Positions 42,032-52,109 are shown, counted from the first letter of the stretch. The stretch: 64,000 bases of DNA from Larkinella sp. C7 (GCF_006149005.1 NZ_VBSL01000001.1:496001-560000); one strand, 5' to 3'. Notes: generated by a model from the sequence alone, not told the origin. Numbers and translations: made by a program.

Positions 42032-44674
42032 CTACGGTTTCAGCACCTTGACCGTAACCGCCTGCTGACCGCTCACGACCCGCAACAGAAGCAGTCCCGT
42101 CGGCTGTCGTCCTATCGGCAAGTGCTGAATTTCAACCGTTCCGGCTTCTGCCACGTCCTGTTCCGCCAGCATTCGGCCATTCAGGTCGGAAAGCTGCATA
42201 TGCAGGAATTGACCTTCGGCTCCGCGGACTTCCACCCCAACGGTTTCGCCCACCGGATTGCCCAAAACCGTCACCGTCAAGGTCCGCTCCGGAACACCCG
42301 CCGACACGCGGGCGGCCGATGGCGCACACGTCAGCGGTTTGGGCGCACCTTTCAGGATGTAACTGCTGTTCAGGATCTTCGCACTGATTTGATGCGTAGC
42401 ATTGTTCTTCAGACTGGCGGGTGTCGTAAAGCTATACGCATGAGCGCCGTTGCCTTTGCCCGCATCTTTCAGATCCTGCCGGTAAATGTTGGCTTCGGTC
42501 GTGCCGATGGCAACGCCGTTGGCATAAAACTCAACCGTCATCGGTGTATTGGGCTTGTTCCGATCCCAAACCCAGCCCCGCATGGTGCCGCACTCCACTT
42601 TGTCCAGATAGCCTTCAAAGCTGCCCGTCACAGTGGTCGACGATGGCGGTTGAGCCGGAGGCTGTATCGTCAAGGTTACCGGCGTTGAGCCGGTGCCGCC
42701 CCGCGGATCGGTTGCTGTATACGTCAGGGTAAAGGTACCATTGACCGTGGGCGTCCCGCTCAGCACCCGGCTGGCCGGATTGAAGCCCAGGCCAGTCGGC
42801 ACGGGTGACAAACCGTAGGTGAGCGTTTCGCCATCCGAATCCGTAAAAGCCGGTAAAGTCGTCGAATAGGCTACGCCCTGCTGGGCCGACAACGCGGCTA
42901 CCGTGGGCGATTGGGGTGGGTTGTTGGTCGGTGGCGGTGTGCCGGTTCCCTGACACTCAATCACTTTGGGGCCACTTTTCAGCACAAAACTGCTGCCCGT
43001 TACGCGGGCCGAAAGGCTGTGTTTCACCCCGTTTTTCAGGCTGTTGTCGATGAAGTAGCGAAACGCATGGCGTCCGTCGCCTTTGCCGGCGTTGGCCAGA
43101 TCCTGCCGGAATTCGTCAGCGGTCAGCGTGGCAATAACCGTTGCTCCGTCCAGAATCTGTACCGAAATCGGGGTATTTCGCTGGTTGGCGTCCCAGGCCC
43201 AGCCCCGGAATGTTTCGCAGTCCGCGCCGTAGAGATAGCCGTCAAAGTTGCCGCTGACCACGGGTGGTGTCGTCGGATTACAGGCCACGTTGGTCGGCAC
43301 ACCGGTCGTTTCGCCCTTGTTGAGCATCGGTACCGAAGCGTTGAAAAAGGTCTGCCCGTTATACGGGGTCGTCAGGGCCTTGTTCCACTCCGTCGCAACG
43401 GCGCTCTGTCCCAGGTTGTTAAAGTGCGTTTTATCGGGATCCGGTTGCCGGTACGAATTGCCAAACTGGTCGGTATTCGGGCCGTTGAAGATGTTGGCCC
43501 GGCCATAGGGCGACACAAACGGATCGCCAAACGCTTTGGGCGCAGCCGACGGATTGCTGTTGTCGTGCGTGGCATACCCGATCACCTTAACCTGCCGCTG
43601 AATGACCAGCGGGTCGGTGATGCCGCGCAGATGACTGGCCTGTGCAACGACCCAGGGAACGTCGGCACCGAGATCGGCCCGGCTTTGCCCAATCAGTTCA
43701 TTCAGAATGTTGTCATCGGTTTCTGACATGTTGATTGCATTGGTCCGTACATCGTAATACCGCGTCGCTCTCGGAAAACCGCCCGTCGTGTTGGCGGGTG
43801 AGTTATTGGGCGTGGAGGGATCCCCCCGGATGTCATTCTCTCCCTGGTGCCAGAGAATGGCCCGCAACCCCGTCTGTTTGGCCCGGCCCGTCAGAAAATT
43901 CTTCAAATTCCGGTACGGAAACCCGTTGATAAACCGGGGCTGTCCATCGTTGAAGGGCGTATTGCGGTTCTGGCTGCTGTTCCGCCATTCCACCACGCTC
44001 GTCGACGACATGGAGTTCTGGTAGAATGCCACCGGCACATTCAATGCCTGCGTCAGCTTGTTGCCCAATCCGCCCCAATACCATTGAAAATACAACGTTT
44101 CGGGCGAACACCCGGCACATTTTCCCGGATCGTTTTCTTCAAAACCCTGGAGGTTGTTGCTCTGGTCTTTCTCATTGAAAAACCGGACGAAGGTCGCATT
44201 ACCCGTTTCATAAGCCGGGTTGTTTGCATTCACAATGCCCGACGCGTTGGATTGGCCGGCAATGGCAAACACCTCCCCGACGCCGAGGTCGAACTCGGCC
44301 GTTTCCCGACCGCTGTTGTCCTTTGCCTTAACTTTATACATGCCACCGGCCACGTCGATCAGCGCGGTGACCTGACACGTCCCGGCCCCCGAAATCGGCA
44401 CCGTGGTCCAGCTTTGCGAATTGCCCGTCACCGGATTGAGTGGTCCCTGCGTGCCACCAGCCAGGGTATACTTGTAAAACAGCAGTTGCAGGGACGAAAT
44501 GGCCTGCCCGTTGGTCGAGGTGAAGATGCATTTTACGCTCGCTCTGTTGTCGGAGCCACGCTGAAAGACCATCCCGTTTTGTGGCCACGAAACCGCCACC
44601 TGGGCACGGAGCGTTGCAGCTCCCAACAACAATACCAGTACGATTCCAACTATTGAAAGTAGATTTTTAGGCAT
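42032..44674 (-). CDS. T9SS-secreted SGNH (sialate O-acetylesterase-like) protein with duplicated module
   Basis: Secreted protein of 880 residues. Signal peptide (about 1-24, ending TLRAQ), an early beta domain, and a SASA-type SGNH esterase at about 130-455 (FAIAGQSNASG with Ser142; LWHQGENDIRGD; DPDKTHFNNLGQSAVA with the Asp/His pair). Two copies of a roughly 100-residue module follow (GYLYGADCETFRGWAWDANQRNTP and GYLDKVECGTMRGWVWDRNKPNTP), separated by a putative Ig domain (AYSTTLPAFTDSDGETLTYGL). The C-terminus (about 800-880) looks like a type A T9SS sorting domain (NPVGETVGVEVRGAEGQ, SDLNGRMLAEQDV, GLLLLRVVSGQQAVTVKVLK). It probably de-acetylates polysaccharide at the surface. Confidence 0.87.
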   Translation of the reverse strand: MPKNLLSIVGIVLVLLLGAATLRAQVAVSWPQNGMVFQRGSDNRASVKCIFTSTNGQAISSLQLLFYKYTLAGGTQGPLNPVTGNSQSWTTVPISGAGTCQVTALIDVAGGMYKVKAKDNSGRETAEFDLGVGEVFAIAGQSNASGIVNANNPAYETGNATFVRFFNEKDQSNNLQGFEENDPGKCAGCSPETLYFQWYWGGLGNKLTQALNVPVAFYQNSMSSTSVVEWRNSSQNRNTPFNDGQPRFINGFPYRNLKNFLTGRAKQTGLRAILWHQGENDIRGDPSTPNNSPANTTGGFPRATRYYDVRTNAINMSETDDNILNELIGQSRADLGADVPWVVAQASHLRGITDPLVIQRQVKVIGYATHDNSNPSAAPKAFGDPFVSPYGRANIFNGPNTDQFGNSYRQPDPDKTHFNNLGQSAVATEWNKALTTPYNGQTFFNASVPMLNKGETTGVPTNVACNPTTPPVVSGNFDGYLYGADCETFRGWAWDANQRNTPISVQILDGATVIATLTADEFRQDLANAGKGDGRHAFRYFIDNSLKNGVKHSLSARVTGSSFVLKSGPKVIECQGTGTPPPTNNPPQSPTVAALSAQQGVAYSTTLPAFTDSDGETLTYGLSPVPTGLGFNPASRVLSGTPTVNGTFTLTYTATDPRGGTGSTPVTLTIQPPAQPPSSTTVTGSFEGYLDKVECGTMRGWVWDRNKPNTPMTVEFYANGVAIGTTEANIYRQDLKDAGKGNGAHAYSFTTPASLKNNATHQISAKILNSSYILKGAPKPLTCAPSAARVSAGVPERTLTVTVLGNPVGETVGVEVRGAEGQFLHMQLSDLNGRMLAEQDVAEAGTVEIQHLPIGRQPTGLLLLRVVSGQQAVTVKVLKP

Positions 44675-45026
44675 ATAATGCGGTTTAAGGTAACTAAAAA
44701 TATAGGAATTAACAGGAACTGCTCCTGGTAGTGTGATTCTCTCCTTATCAATCCCACTGCAATACTATTTCATTTCCCGCTTTTTTTGTATAATTTATTT
44801 AACTATTTCAATTTGTAAATTCGTACTGTATTTATATCAAATCCGGTGCAATTGATTTTTAAACAGCACATTAGCCTCCTTCACGATTTCATATAAATAG
44901 TAACATTATAATCATAAACTGGATATTGTCAAAATTTTATAGCCAAGCAAACGTAATAAGGGGATTTATATTATCATTTTAATATGTAACATTACGGAAG
45001 TAATCTTACCCCTTTACCCTAAACCC
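44675..45026. other. AT-rich divergent promoter region
   Basis: 352 bases between the divergent SGNH esterase and second susC genes, much poorer in GC than the genes around it. It must hold both promoters. I find no clear TTTG/TAnnTTTG pair and no coding frame. Short AT-rich repeats (TTTATATTATCATTTTAATATG near 44965) are compatible with a regulated promoter and a long susC leader. Confidence 0.4.
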
Positions 45027-48000
45027 ATGAGGAAAACTTTATGCAATTGCTTGCTGACGCTGGTCAGCATAGCGATGTGGACACAGTATGCCCACGCTCA
45101 AAACCGGCAAGTCACCGGAAAAGTCATCGATGAGACCAGTGCGGCAGTTCCCGCGGCCAATGTGGTCGTCAAAGGAACCACCACCGGAACCACCACCGCC
45201 GGAGACGGAACCTTCACCGTTTCCATGCCATCCGGCAACCAAACGTTAACCATCTCGTCCATCGGCTTCCGAACGGAAGAGGTCCAGGTTACGCCCGCCA
45301 TGTCGAAAGTAACCGTCAAGCTGATACCGGACGTCAAAAGTCTGAACGAAGTAGTGGTCACCGCGCTGGGGGTTCAGCGCAACACCCGCAACGTCGGGTA
45401 TGCCGTGCAGCAGATCGACGGAAGCGGTATTCAGGAAGCCCGGGAAGTCAACTTTATCAATTCGTTGCAGGGCAAACTGGCGGGCGTGCAGATCGGCGGC
45501 AACAGCGGTTCGATGGGCGGTTCGTCGCGGGTGACCATTCGCGGATTGAAATCTATTTCCGGCAACAACAACGCCCTTTTTATTGTGGACGGCGTGCCGA
45601 TGGCCAACATGAACCTCAATTCCTACGGGGTGACGGGCGGACAGGGCACCGGGGGGGGCGGCTACGATTACGGCAATCCGGCCCAGTTGATCAATCCCAA
45701 TGATGTCGAAAACATTTCGGTGCTGAAAGGAGCCGCAGCGACGGCGCTGTACGGAAGCCGCGGGCAGAACGGCGTCATCTACATCACCACCAAAACCGGC
45801 AAAGGGTCCGGCAGCCTTTCGGTGAATTATGACCTCAACATGCAGATTGACCAGGTGTCTCTGTTGCCCAACTTTCAGAATTCGTACGGGGGCGGGGGCA
45901 GTTCCGCCTTCACCAAATTGTACGTCAACCAGAATCCGACCGGTTTTCTGCCCGGCGGAGGAACGTATGACGACAACGATGGCAAAGGCAAGTATGACCT
46001 GATTCCGGATTATGGCACCGACGAATCCTGGGGGCCGAAGCTGGACGGCACGCTGGTGCGGCACTACTGGTCGTGGGATCAGGACCGGAACAATCCGAAT
46101 TTCGGAAAAACCGCTCCCTGGAGCGCCCACCCCAACAATGCGAAGGATTTCTTCAAAACCGGCTTCACGTTTTCCAACAACCTGTCGGTCGCCAGCAGCA
46201 CCGACAAAGGTTCCATCCGGTTTTCGCTGGGGCAAACGAAGCAGAACTTTATTTATCCCGGCAGCCACCTGAACCGGTTTTTCATCAGCCTCAACACGAC
46301 GTATAAATTCACCGACAAATTCACCTTCAGTGGGGGTATCAATTACGTTCACGACGACTCCAAAGGTCGGCCCGGAACCGGCTTCTTCGGCAACAACCCC
46401 ATGTTGTTTTACGTCATGTTCGGCCAGCGTCAGATCGACGATGCGTATCTGAAAGACTATAAATATGCCGACGGAACGGAGCAGTCGTGGAACCGAACGG
46501 CCTGGAACATTCAGAAACCGGCCTTTACCCAGAATCCGTACTGGAACCAGTATGAAAGCTACAACACCGACCAGAATAACCGCTATTTCGGGAATGCCGG
46601 TCTGACCTACAAAATCACCGACTGGCTTTCGGCCGACGTGCGCGTCTTCTCGGATTACCTGAACCACCTCGACGAAGTCCGCAGTGCCAAAGGGTTTTTC
46701 GTCGGGTCGTATGCCAAACGGGTAGCGATCAACAACGAAACCAACTACCAGGGTACGCTGAATCTGAACAAGACGTTTCTGGATTCCAAATTGAGTCTGG
46801 AAGCCGTGGCGGGTGGTAATATCCTGAGTATCAAATCGAGCGTGGATGCGGGCAGCACGAGTGGCGGACTCCAGAACCCGCTGGTGTATGTCCTGCAAAA
46901 CTCCGTTCTTCCCGCAACGGTTTCGAATGCGTTCGGAAACCGGCAAACCAACTCCCTCTTTGCATCGGCCACGCTGGGGTACAAGAAGGTGCTGTATCTG
47001 ACGGCCACCGGCCGGAATGACTGGGCTTCCACCCTGCGCCAGACCGGCAACTTCTCGTATTTCTACCCTTCCATCGCCGGTTCGTTTATCTTCTCGGATG
47101 TGCTGGCGAAAACCAACTGGCTCACCCTCGGCAAAGCGCGGCTGTCGTATGCCCAGGTCGGAAATGACGCCGATCCCTACAACGTTTCCCGGTATTATGA
47201 CTACGTTGCCCCGTTCAATACGTTCCCGCTGCAAAGCACATCCGACAAGCTGTTTAACAGCAAGTTAAAACCGGAGCTTTCGTCGGAAGCAGAAGGCGGT
47301 TTTGACTTTAAATTCTTCGGCGAACTCCTCGGAGCCAGCGTAACCTACTACGACCGCCGGACCAAAAACCAGATCTGGAATGTGCAGATTCCCGCCGAAA
47401 GCGGTTTTTCGACCAAGATTGTCAACGGTGGTACCGTCCAGAACCGGGGGGTTGAACTGACCCTTTCGGCCGCCCCCGTGACCACCCGGAGTTTTAGCTG
47501 GCGAACGGCCCTGAACTTCTCGAAAAACAAGAACACTGTGCTTGACCTCAACAGTACCGGCGACAACATTCAGGGCATCGAACGGTTTATCATCGGCACG
47601 GAACGACGCACCAATAAAGTATCGATGGTGGCCCAGAAAGGCATGTCGCTGGGCACCATGCTCGGCACCGACTTTGTCTATGATGCCAATGGGAACAAAA
47701 CCGTCGGCGCCAACGGCACCTACAACGTGACGCCAACTCCGGTGATCATTGGCGACGCCAACCCCGATTTCATCGGCGGTTTTTCCAATACGTTCAGTTT
47801 CAAGAGCCTGTACCTTTCCGCGCTGATCGACTTTCAGAAAGGCGGGGATTTCTTTTCGTACACCAATCTGTACGGTTATAAATCCGGCATGTTGAAAGAA
47901 ACGGCGGAAAATGGCATTCGCGAAAACGGGGTGATCAACCCGGGTGTAAAAGCTGACGGCACCCCGAATGATGTGGTGATTACGGCCCGCACCCACTTCA

Positions 48001-48290
48001 ACGCCGACGGTGGAAACCGGATCAGCAGCGCCAATTTATACGACGGCAGCTTCATCTATTTACGTGAAGTCCGGCTGGGCTGGAATTTCCCGGATGCGGT
48101 GGCCAAAAAAATCCGGATGCAGGCTTTGCGGCTCACCCTGACGGGCCGGAACCTCTGGCTGATCAAAAGTAGTGCCCCCAACGTCGACCCCGCCAACATC
48201 ACCAATTCCATCAGCAACCAGATTGGTTTTGAGGGCGGAGCGTTGCCGCCCGTCCGGAGTTACGGGGTGAATATCAACATGACTTTTTAA
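45027..48290 (+). CDS. SusC/RagA-type TonB-dependent transporter 2 (no STN domain)
   Basis: Outer-membrane importer of 1087 residues. Signal peptide (about 1-24, ending YAHAQ), CarboxypepD_reg-like domain at about 27-100 (VTGKVIDETSAAVPAANVVVKGT), then a TonB-box/plug (LNEVVVTALGVQRNTRNVGYAVQQ) and a beta-barrel ending GVNINMTF. Without an STN domain it should not signal through FecR; regulation is more likely transcriptional from the AT-rich upstream region. Forms a pair with the SusD-like gene 42 bases downstream. Substrate unknown. Confidence 0.95.
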   Translation: MRKTLCNCLLTLVSIAMWTQYAHAQNRQVTGKVIDETSAAVPAANVVVKGTTTGTTTAGDGTFTVSMPSGNQTLTISSIGFRTEEVQVTPAMSKVTVKLIPDVKSLNEVVVTALGVQRNTRNVGYAVQQIDGSGIQEAREVNFINSLQGKLAGVQIGGNSGSMGGSSRVTIRGLKSISGNNNALFIVDGVPMANMNLNSYGVTGGQGTGGGGYDYGNPAQLINPNDVENISVLKGAAATALYGSRGQNGVIYITTKTGKGSGSLSVNYDLNMQIDQVSLLPNFQNSYGGGGSSAFTKLYVNQNPTGFLPGGGTYDDNDGKGKYDLIPDYGTDESWGPKLDGTLVRHYWSWDQDRNNPNFGKTAPWSAHPNNAKDFFKTGFTFSNNLSVASSTDKGSIRFSLGQTKQNFIYPGSHLNRFFISLNTTYKFTDKFTFSGGINYVHDDSKGRPGTGFFGNNPMLFYVMFGQRQIDDAYLKDYKYADGTEQSWNRTAWNIQKPAFTQNPYWNQYESYNTDQNNRYFGNAGLTYKITDWLSADVRVFSDYLNHLDEVRSAKGFFVGSYAKRVAINNETNYQGTLNLNKTFLDSKLSLEAVAGGNILSIKSSVDAGSTSGGLQNPLVYVLQNSVLPATVSNAFGNRQTNSLFASATLGYKKVLYLTATGRNDWASTLRQTGNFSYFYPSIAGSFIFSDVLAKTNWLTLGKARLSYAQVGNDADPYNVSRYYDYVAPFNTFPLQSTSDKLFNSKLKPELSSEAEGGFDFKFFGELLGASVTYYDRRTKNQIWNVQIPAESGFSTKIVNGGTVQNRGVELTLSAAPVTTRSFSWRTALNFSKNKNTVLDLNSTGDNIQGIERFIIGTERRTNKVSMVAQKGMSLGTMLGTDFVYDANGNKTVGANGTYNVTPTPVIIGDANPDFIGGFSNTFSFKSLYLSALIDFQKGGDFFSYTNLYGYKSGMLKETAENGIRENGVINPGVKADGTPNDVVITARTHFNADGGNRISSANLYDGSFIYLREVRLGWNFPDAVAKKIRMQALRLTLTGRNLWLIKSSAPNVDPANITNSISNQIGFEGGALPPVRSYGVNINMTF

Positions 48291-48332
48291 GGAACGCCCG
48301 GTTTGGGCACCTAAAACCTAACAGTTACCGCT

Positions 48333-49778
48333 ATGAAATTGAATACCGTATTCCTGCTGGCCGCGCTGCTCGTCGCCATTTCAGGATGCCAGAACTTTGA
48401 AGAGCTGAACACCGATCCGGCCCGTTCCAGCGAAACGCAACCGGAATTCCTGCTGGCCAGCGCCGAAAAACGGGCGTCGGACCTGATGTACGATACGTAT
48501 TTTAACGGACGCATCGGCATGGAACTTTCGCAATACTGGATGGGCACCGACAAAACCTCCGATGGCCGCTTTCTGTTCACCAACGACGGTTTGTGGAATG
48601 GCCTGTATGCCGGCCCGCTGATGGATTTGCAGGAAATTCAGAACTACTACACCCGGCACCCGGAAGAAAGCAATCCGCACACGCTGGCCGTGGCGGAAAT
48701 TCTGAAAGCCTGGCTGTTTCAGGTCCTGACCGACGTCTACGTCGACATCCCCTATTCGCAGGCTCTCAAAGGCGACGACATTCCCCAGCCCGTGTATGAC
48801 AAAGGCAAAGACGTCTACACCGGCTTGCTGGCTTCGTTGAAAAAGCAGGTTGATATTCTGCAAAATACCGCTTCCGGGGCCATTCGGGGCGATATTATAG
48901 CCAACGGCGACGCCAAACAGTGGGCCCGGATCGGCAATGCCCTGCGCATTCGGATGGCCTTGCGAATCGCCGATGCGCAACCCGCCGAAGCCAAAACCGT
49001 CATTGAAGAAGCGGTTAAAAACACGCTGACCAGCGTCAGCCAGGATGCTTTTTTTCCGTACAATGTGGCTACAACGACCAACCGGTTTCCGTATAACGAC
49101 GTCGAAAGACCGCTGGTGGAATTCGCCGTCACCGCAACGCTGGTCGATTATCTGAAATCCGTCAACGATCCGCGATTACCAATTTTTGCCCGTCCAGACG
49201 ACACCAATGGCAAATACATCGGCAAAGTCTATGGCACAGAAGCCAATTCGCCAACCATGATTGGTTTGTCTAAACCGGGTGTGGTGGCCTACAGCGGATC
49301 GGCCAAAGGATATATGATCACCTACGCCGAAATCGCCTTTGCCAAAGCCGAAGCCGCTGCGCGCGGGATGAACGTCGGCACCGAAACGGCGGAAGACCTC
49401 TATAAAACCGCCGTAACCGCTTCCATGACGCAGTGGGGAATCACGGATTCGAAAGTGGTCGCGGCCTACCTTGAAGGGGTTCCGTATAAAGCCGGCAACT
49501 TCAAAAACGTGATCGGTACGCAAAAATGGCTGGCGCTCTACATGCAGGGGTTGCAGGCCTGGATGGAACGGTTGCGGCTGGACCCGAAAAAACCGAACGG
49601 CGAAATCCTGTTCATCGACCCGGCGTCGGGCAGCCTCGACCCGGACGTAAAAGACGTTCCGAAACGGCTGAAATACCCCAGTGGAAGCCGGGCCAGCAAT
49701 GCGGCCAACAGTGCCGCAGCCGCCAAAAACATCGGGGGCGATACGCAGGCGGTGAAAAATTGGTGGGATATTTTGTAA
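48333..49778 (+). CDS. SusD-like_2 family outer-membrane lipoprotein
   Basis: Surface lipoprotein of 481 residues: lipobox VAISGCQN (Cys19), then ELNTDPARSSETQPEFLLASAEKRASD, typical of the SusD-like_2 subfamily. Helical TPR-like segments follow (ILKAWLFQVLTDVYVDIPYSQAL; AKQWARIGNALRIRMALRIAD), and the C-terminal FKNVIGTQKWLALYMQGLQAW is also characteristic. It should cap the SusC partner and bind its substrate. The next gene, a prolyl oligopeptidase, makes a peptide or protein ligand conceivable, but this is only context. Confidence 0.94.
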   Translation: MKLNTVFLLAALLVAISGCQNFEELNTDPARSSETQPEFLLASAEKRASDLMYDTYFNGRIGMELSQYWMGTDKTSDGRFLFTNDGLWNGLYAGPLMDLQEIQNYYTRHPEESNPHTLAVAEILKAWLFQVLTDVYVDIPYSQALKGDDIPQPVYDKGKDVYTGLLASLKKQVDILQNTASGAIRGDIIANGDAKQWARIGNALRIRMALRIADAQPAEAKTVIEEAVKNTLTSVSQDAFFPYNVATTTNRFPYNDVERPLVEFAVTATLVDYLKSVNDPRLPIFARPDDTNGKYIGKVYGTEANSPTMIGLSKPGVVAYSGSAKGYMITYAEIAFAKAEAAARGMNVGTETAEDLYKTAVTASMTQWGITDSKVVAAYLEGVPYKAGNFKNVIGTQKWLALYMQGLQAWMERLRLDPKKPNGEILFIDPASGSLDPDVKDVPKRLKYPSGSRASNAANSAAAAKNIGGDTQAVKNWWDIL

Positions 49779-49780
49779 AG

Positions 49781-49861
49781 GATTGGAACACGGATTGGGC
49801 GGATTAACGCAGATAAAAATCTGTTTTGATCCTTTTAATCCGTCCAATCTGCGTTTCAATC
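49781..49861. repeat. Imperfect inverted repeat (27-bp arms) after the SusD-like gene
   Basis: Left arm 49781-49807 (GATTGGAACACGGATTGGGC and on) and right arm 49835-49861 pair at 23 of 27 positions; all four differences are transitions. The arms read as tandem variations of GATTGGxCGGATTAA, a word seen in dispersed repeats of related genomes (recalled). Probably a terminator between susD and the peptidase gene. Confidence 0.6.
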
Positions 49862-49922
49862 AGATCAAAAGTCGTAATTTGGATTTTATCGACTCATTTT
49901 CTTCTTAACCTATTTGATAGGC

Positions 49923-52031
49923 ATGTTCTTAAAATCCATCCTGACTGGTCTGTTTCTTATGCTTGAAATCTCCGGGGCTATAGCTCAATCCACTCCCCTA
50001 AACTATCCAAAGACCCGCAAAACGGATCAGATCGACGATTATCACGGCACGAAAGTGGCCGACCCCTACCGCTGGCTCGAAGACGACCGGTCGGCGGAAA
50101 CCGGTGCGTGGGTGAAAGCCCAGAATGCTGTCACCTTCGGGTATCTGGAACAGATTCCTTACCGGAAACAACTGGAAAAGCGGCTCGAACAGATTATCAA
50201 TTACCCCCGTTTTTCGGCTCCGGGTCGTAAAAAGGAGTGGTTTTACTTTTACAAAAACGACGGGCTGCAAAACCAGTCGGTTTTATACCGGCAGAAAGGA
50301 CTGGACGGCAAGCCCGAAGTGGTGATCGACCCCAACCAGCTTTCGGCCGACGGCACGACGAGGCTCACGAGTTTCGATCTGTCGAAAAACGGCCGCTATG
50401 CTGCCTATGCGCTGTCAAAAGCGGGGTCCGACTGGCAGGAAATCTACGTGATGGACATGCAAACCTTAAAACCGCTGCCCGACAAGCTCGAATGGGTGAA
50501 GTTCACGGGGGCGGCCTGGAAAGGCGACGGTTTTTATTACAGCCGGTATGACCAACCCGCTGCCGGGCAGGAGCTATCGTCCAAAAATGAGTTCATGAAG
50601 GTGTATTTCCACCGGCAGGGAACCGCTCAGGCTCAGGACGAACTGGTGTATGAAGACAAAACGCATCCGTTGCGGTATTTGTTTTCACAAACCACTGAGG
50701 ATGAACGGTTTTTGATCCTGAACATTTCTGAGGGCACGGATGGGTCCGAGGTCTGGTACAAAGACCTGAAAGCCGGTGACAAGCAATTCCAGCGACTTTT
50801 CGAAGGCTTCAAACACAACTACTCGGTGGTCGACAACGTGGGCGATCAGTTACTGGTGTATCACAACAACGGCGCACCGAATTACAAGCTTTCCAAAGTG
50901 ATGCCCAAAACCGGTGCGCTCAGTGATCTGATTCCGGAAAAACCCGAAAAACTGGATGGCGCGACGATTGCCGGAGACAAACTCTTTGCGAATTACCTGA
51001 AAGATGCCACCTCGCGTATTTACGTGTACGACCTGAACGGCAAGCTCGAAAATGAAGTGTCGCTGCCGGGCCTGGGAACGGTGAGCGGTTTTGATGGGGA
51101 GCGCGACGACCAATTCGTTTTCTATACGTTTACCTCCTTCACGTTTCCGGCCACCATTTACCGCTACGACCTGGCGACGAAGAAAACCACCCTGTTCCGG
51201 GCACCGGAAGTCGATTTTAAACCGGCGGATTACGAAACCAAACAGGTGTTTTTTACCAGCAAGGACGGCACCCGCGTACCGATGTTCCTGACCTACCGGA
51301 AGGGCCTGCAACTGGACGGCAGCAACCCGACCATGTTGTACGGATACGGCGGTTTTAACATCACCCTCACCCCCGGATTCAGCGCTTTGCTGATTCCGTT
51401 TCTGGAACAGGGCGGCATTTACGCGTCCGTGAACCTGCGCGGGGGCAGCGAATACGGCGAAACCTGGCACGAACAGGGCATGAAACTCAAGAAACAGAAT
51501 GTATTCGACGATTGCATTGCGGCAGCCGAGTACCTGATCGCTCAAAAATATACGTCACCGCAGAAGCTGGCGCTGCGGGGCGGTTCCAACGGCGGTTTGC
51601 TGGTCGGCGCGGTCATCAACCAGCGACCGGATCTGTTCCGGGTTGCCATTCCGCAGGTGGGCGTGATGGACATGCTGCGGTTTCATAAATTCACCGTCGG
51701 CTGGGGTTGGGTGTCGGATTATGGCAGCAGTGATAATGCCGACGAATTCAAGGCAATTTATGCCTATTCACCCCTTCATAATATTAAAGAGGGAATCCCG
51801 TATCCGGCCACGATGATCACCACCGCCGACCACGACGACCGGGTGGTTCCGGCCCATTCGTTCAAGTACGCGGCTACGTTGCAGGAACACTACAAAGGCC
51901 CGAATCCGGCCCTGATCCGGATCGAAACCAACTCCGGCCACGGTGCCAGCAACACGAAGAAAAACATCGAGTCGACGGCGGATATCTACGCGTTTCTGCT
52001 CTGGAATATGGGCGTAACGAGCTTGAAATAG
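49923..52031 (+). CDS. Prolyl oligopeptidase (peptidase family S9A), exported
   Basis: Serine peptidase of 702 residues cleaving short peptides after proline. Signal peptide (ILTGLFLMLEISGAIAQ), then PKTRKTDQIDDYHGTKVADPYRWLEDD (typical N-terminus), a seven-bladed propeller at about 75-410, and the alpha/beta-hydrolase domain. The triad is Ser555 in RGGSNGGLL, the Asp in TADHDDRVVP (about 638-639), and His673 in NSGHGAS. Its length and residue numbering track pig prolyl oligopeptidase closely. The ATG at 49923 starts the signal peptide; the earlier TTG is unlikely. Periplasmic by its leader, it could process peptides brought in by the adjacent SusCD pair. Confidence 0.95.
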   Translation: MFLKSILTGLFLMLEISGAIAQSTPLNYPKTRKTDQIDDYHGTKVADPYRWLEDDRSAETGAWVKAQNAVTFGYLEQIPYRKQLEKRLEQIINYPRFSAPGRKKEWFYFYKNDGLQNQSVLYRQKGLDGKPEVVIDPNQLSADGTTRLTSFDLSKNGRYAAYALSKAGSDWQEIYVMDMQTLKPLPDKLEWVKFTGAAWKGDGFYYSRYDQPAAGQELSSKNEFMKVYFHRQGTAQAQDELVYEDKTHPLRYLFSQTTEDERFLILNISEGTDGSEVWYKDLKAGDKQFQRLFEGFKHNYSVVDNVGDQLLVYHNNGAPNYKLSKVMPKTGALSDLIPEKPEKLDGATIAGDKLFANYLKDATSRIYVYDLNGKLENEVSLPGLGTVSGFDGERDDQFVFYTFTSFTFPATIYRYDLATKKTTLFRAPEVDFKPADYETKQVFFTSKDGTRVPMFLTYRKGLQLDGSNPTMLYGYGGFNITLTPGFSALLIPFLEQGGIYASVNLRGGSEYGETWHEQGMKLKKQNVFDDCIAAAEYLIAQKYTSPQKLALRGGSNGGLLVGAVINQRPDLFRVAIPQVGVMDMLRFHKFTVGWGWVSDYGSSDNADEFKAIYAYSPLHNIKEGIPYPATMITTADHDDRVVPAHSFKYAATLQEHYKGPNPALIRIETNSGHGASNTKKNIESTADIYAFLLWNMGVTSLK

Positions 52032-52105
52032 ACGTGAGAGCAGAGATGTTAGAGTAGAGACAACAAAGCTCTTGGCCTTTATTCTCCCGTCTCTGCTCTC
52101 ACGTC
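52031..52105. repeat. Inverted repeat (16-bp perfect arms) after the peptidase gene
   Basis: GACGTGAGAGCAGAGA (52031-52046) is exactly complementary to 52090-52105. The loop (52047-52089) contains further weak complementarity. The left arm begins at the last base of the peptidase stop codon. Same design as the repeats at 30624, 41915 and 49781, but a different sequence. Confidence 0.6.
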
Positions 52106-52109
52106 TCAC

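Noticed and set aside
45246-47234. 662-codon minus-strand frame opposite the second susC
   Set aside because: Shadow of a clear SusC coding sequence; composition is odd (His, Arg, Gly rich) and no motif is present.
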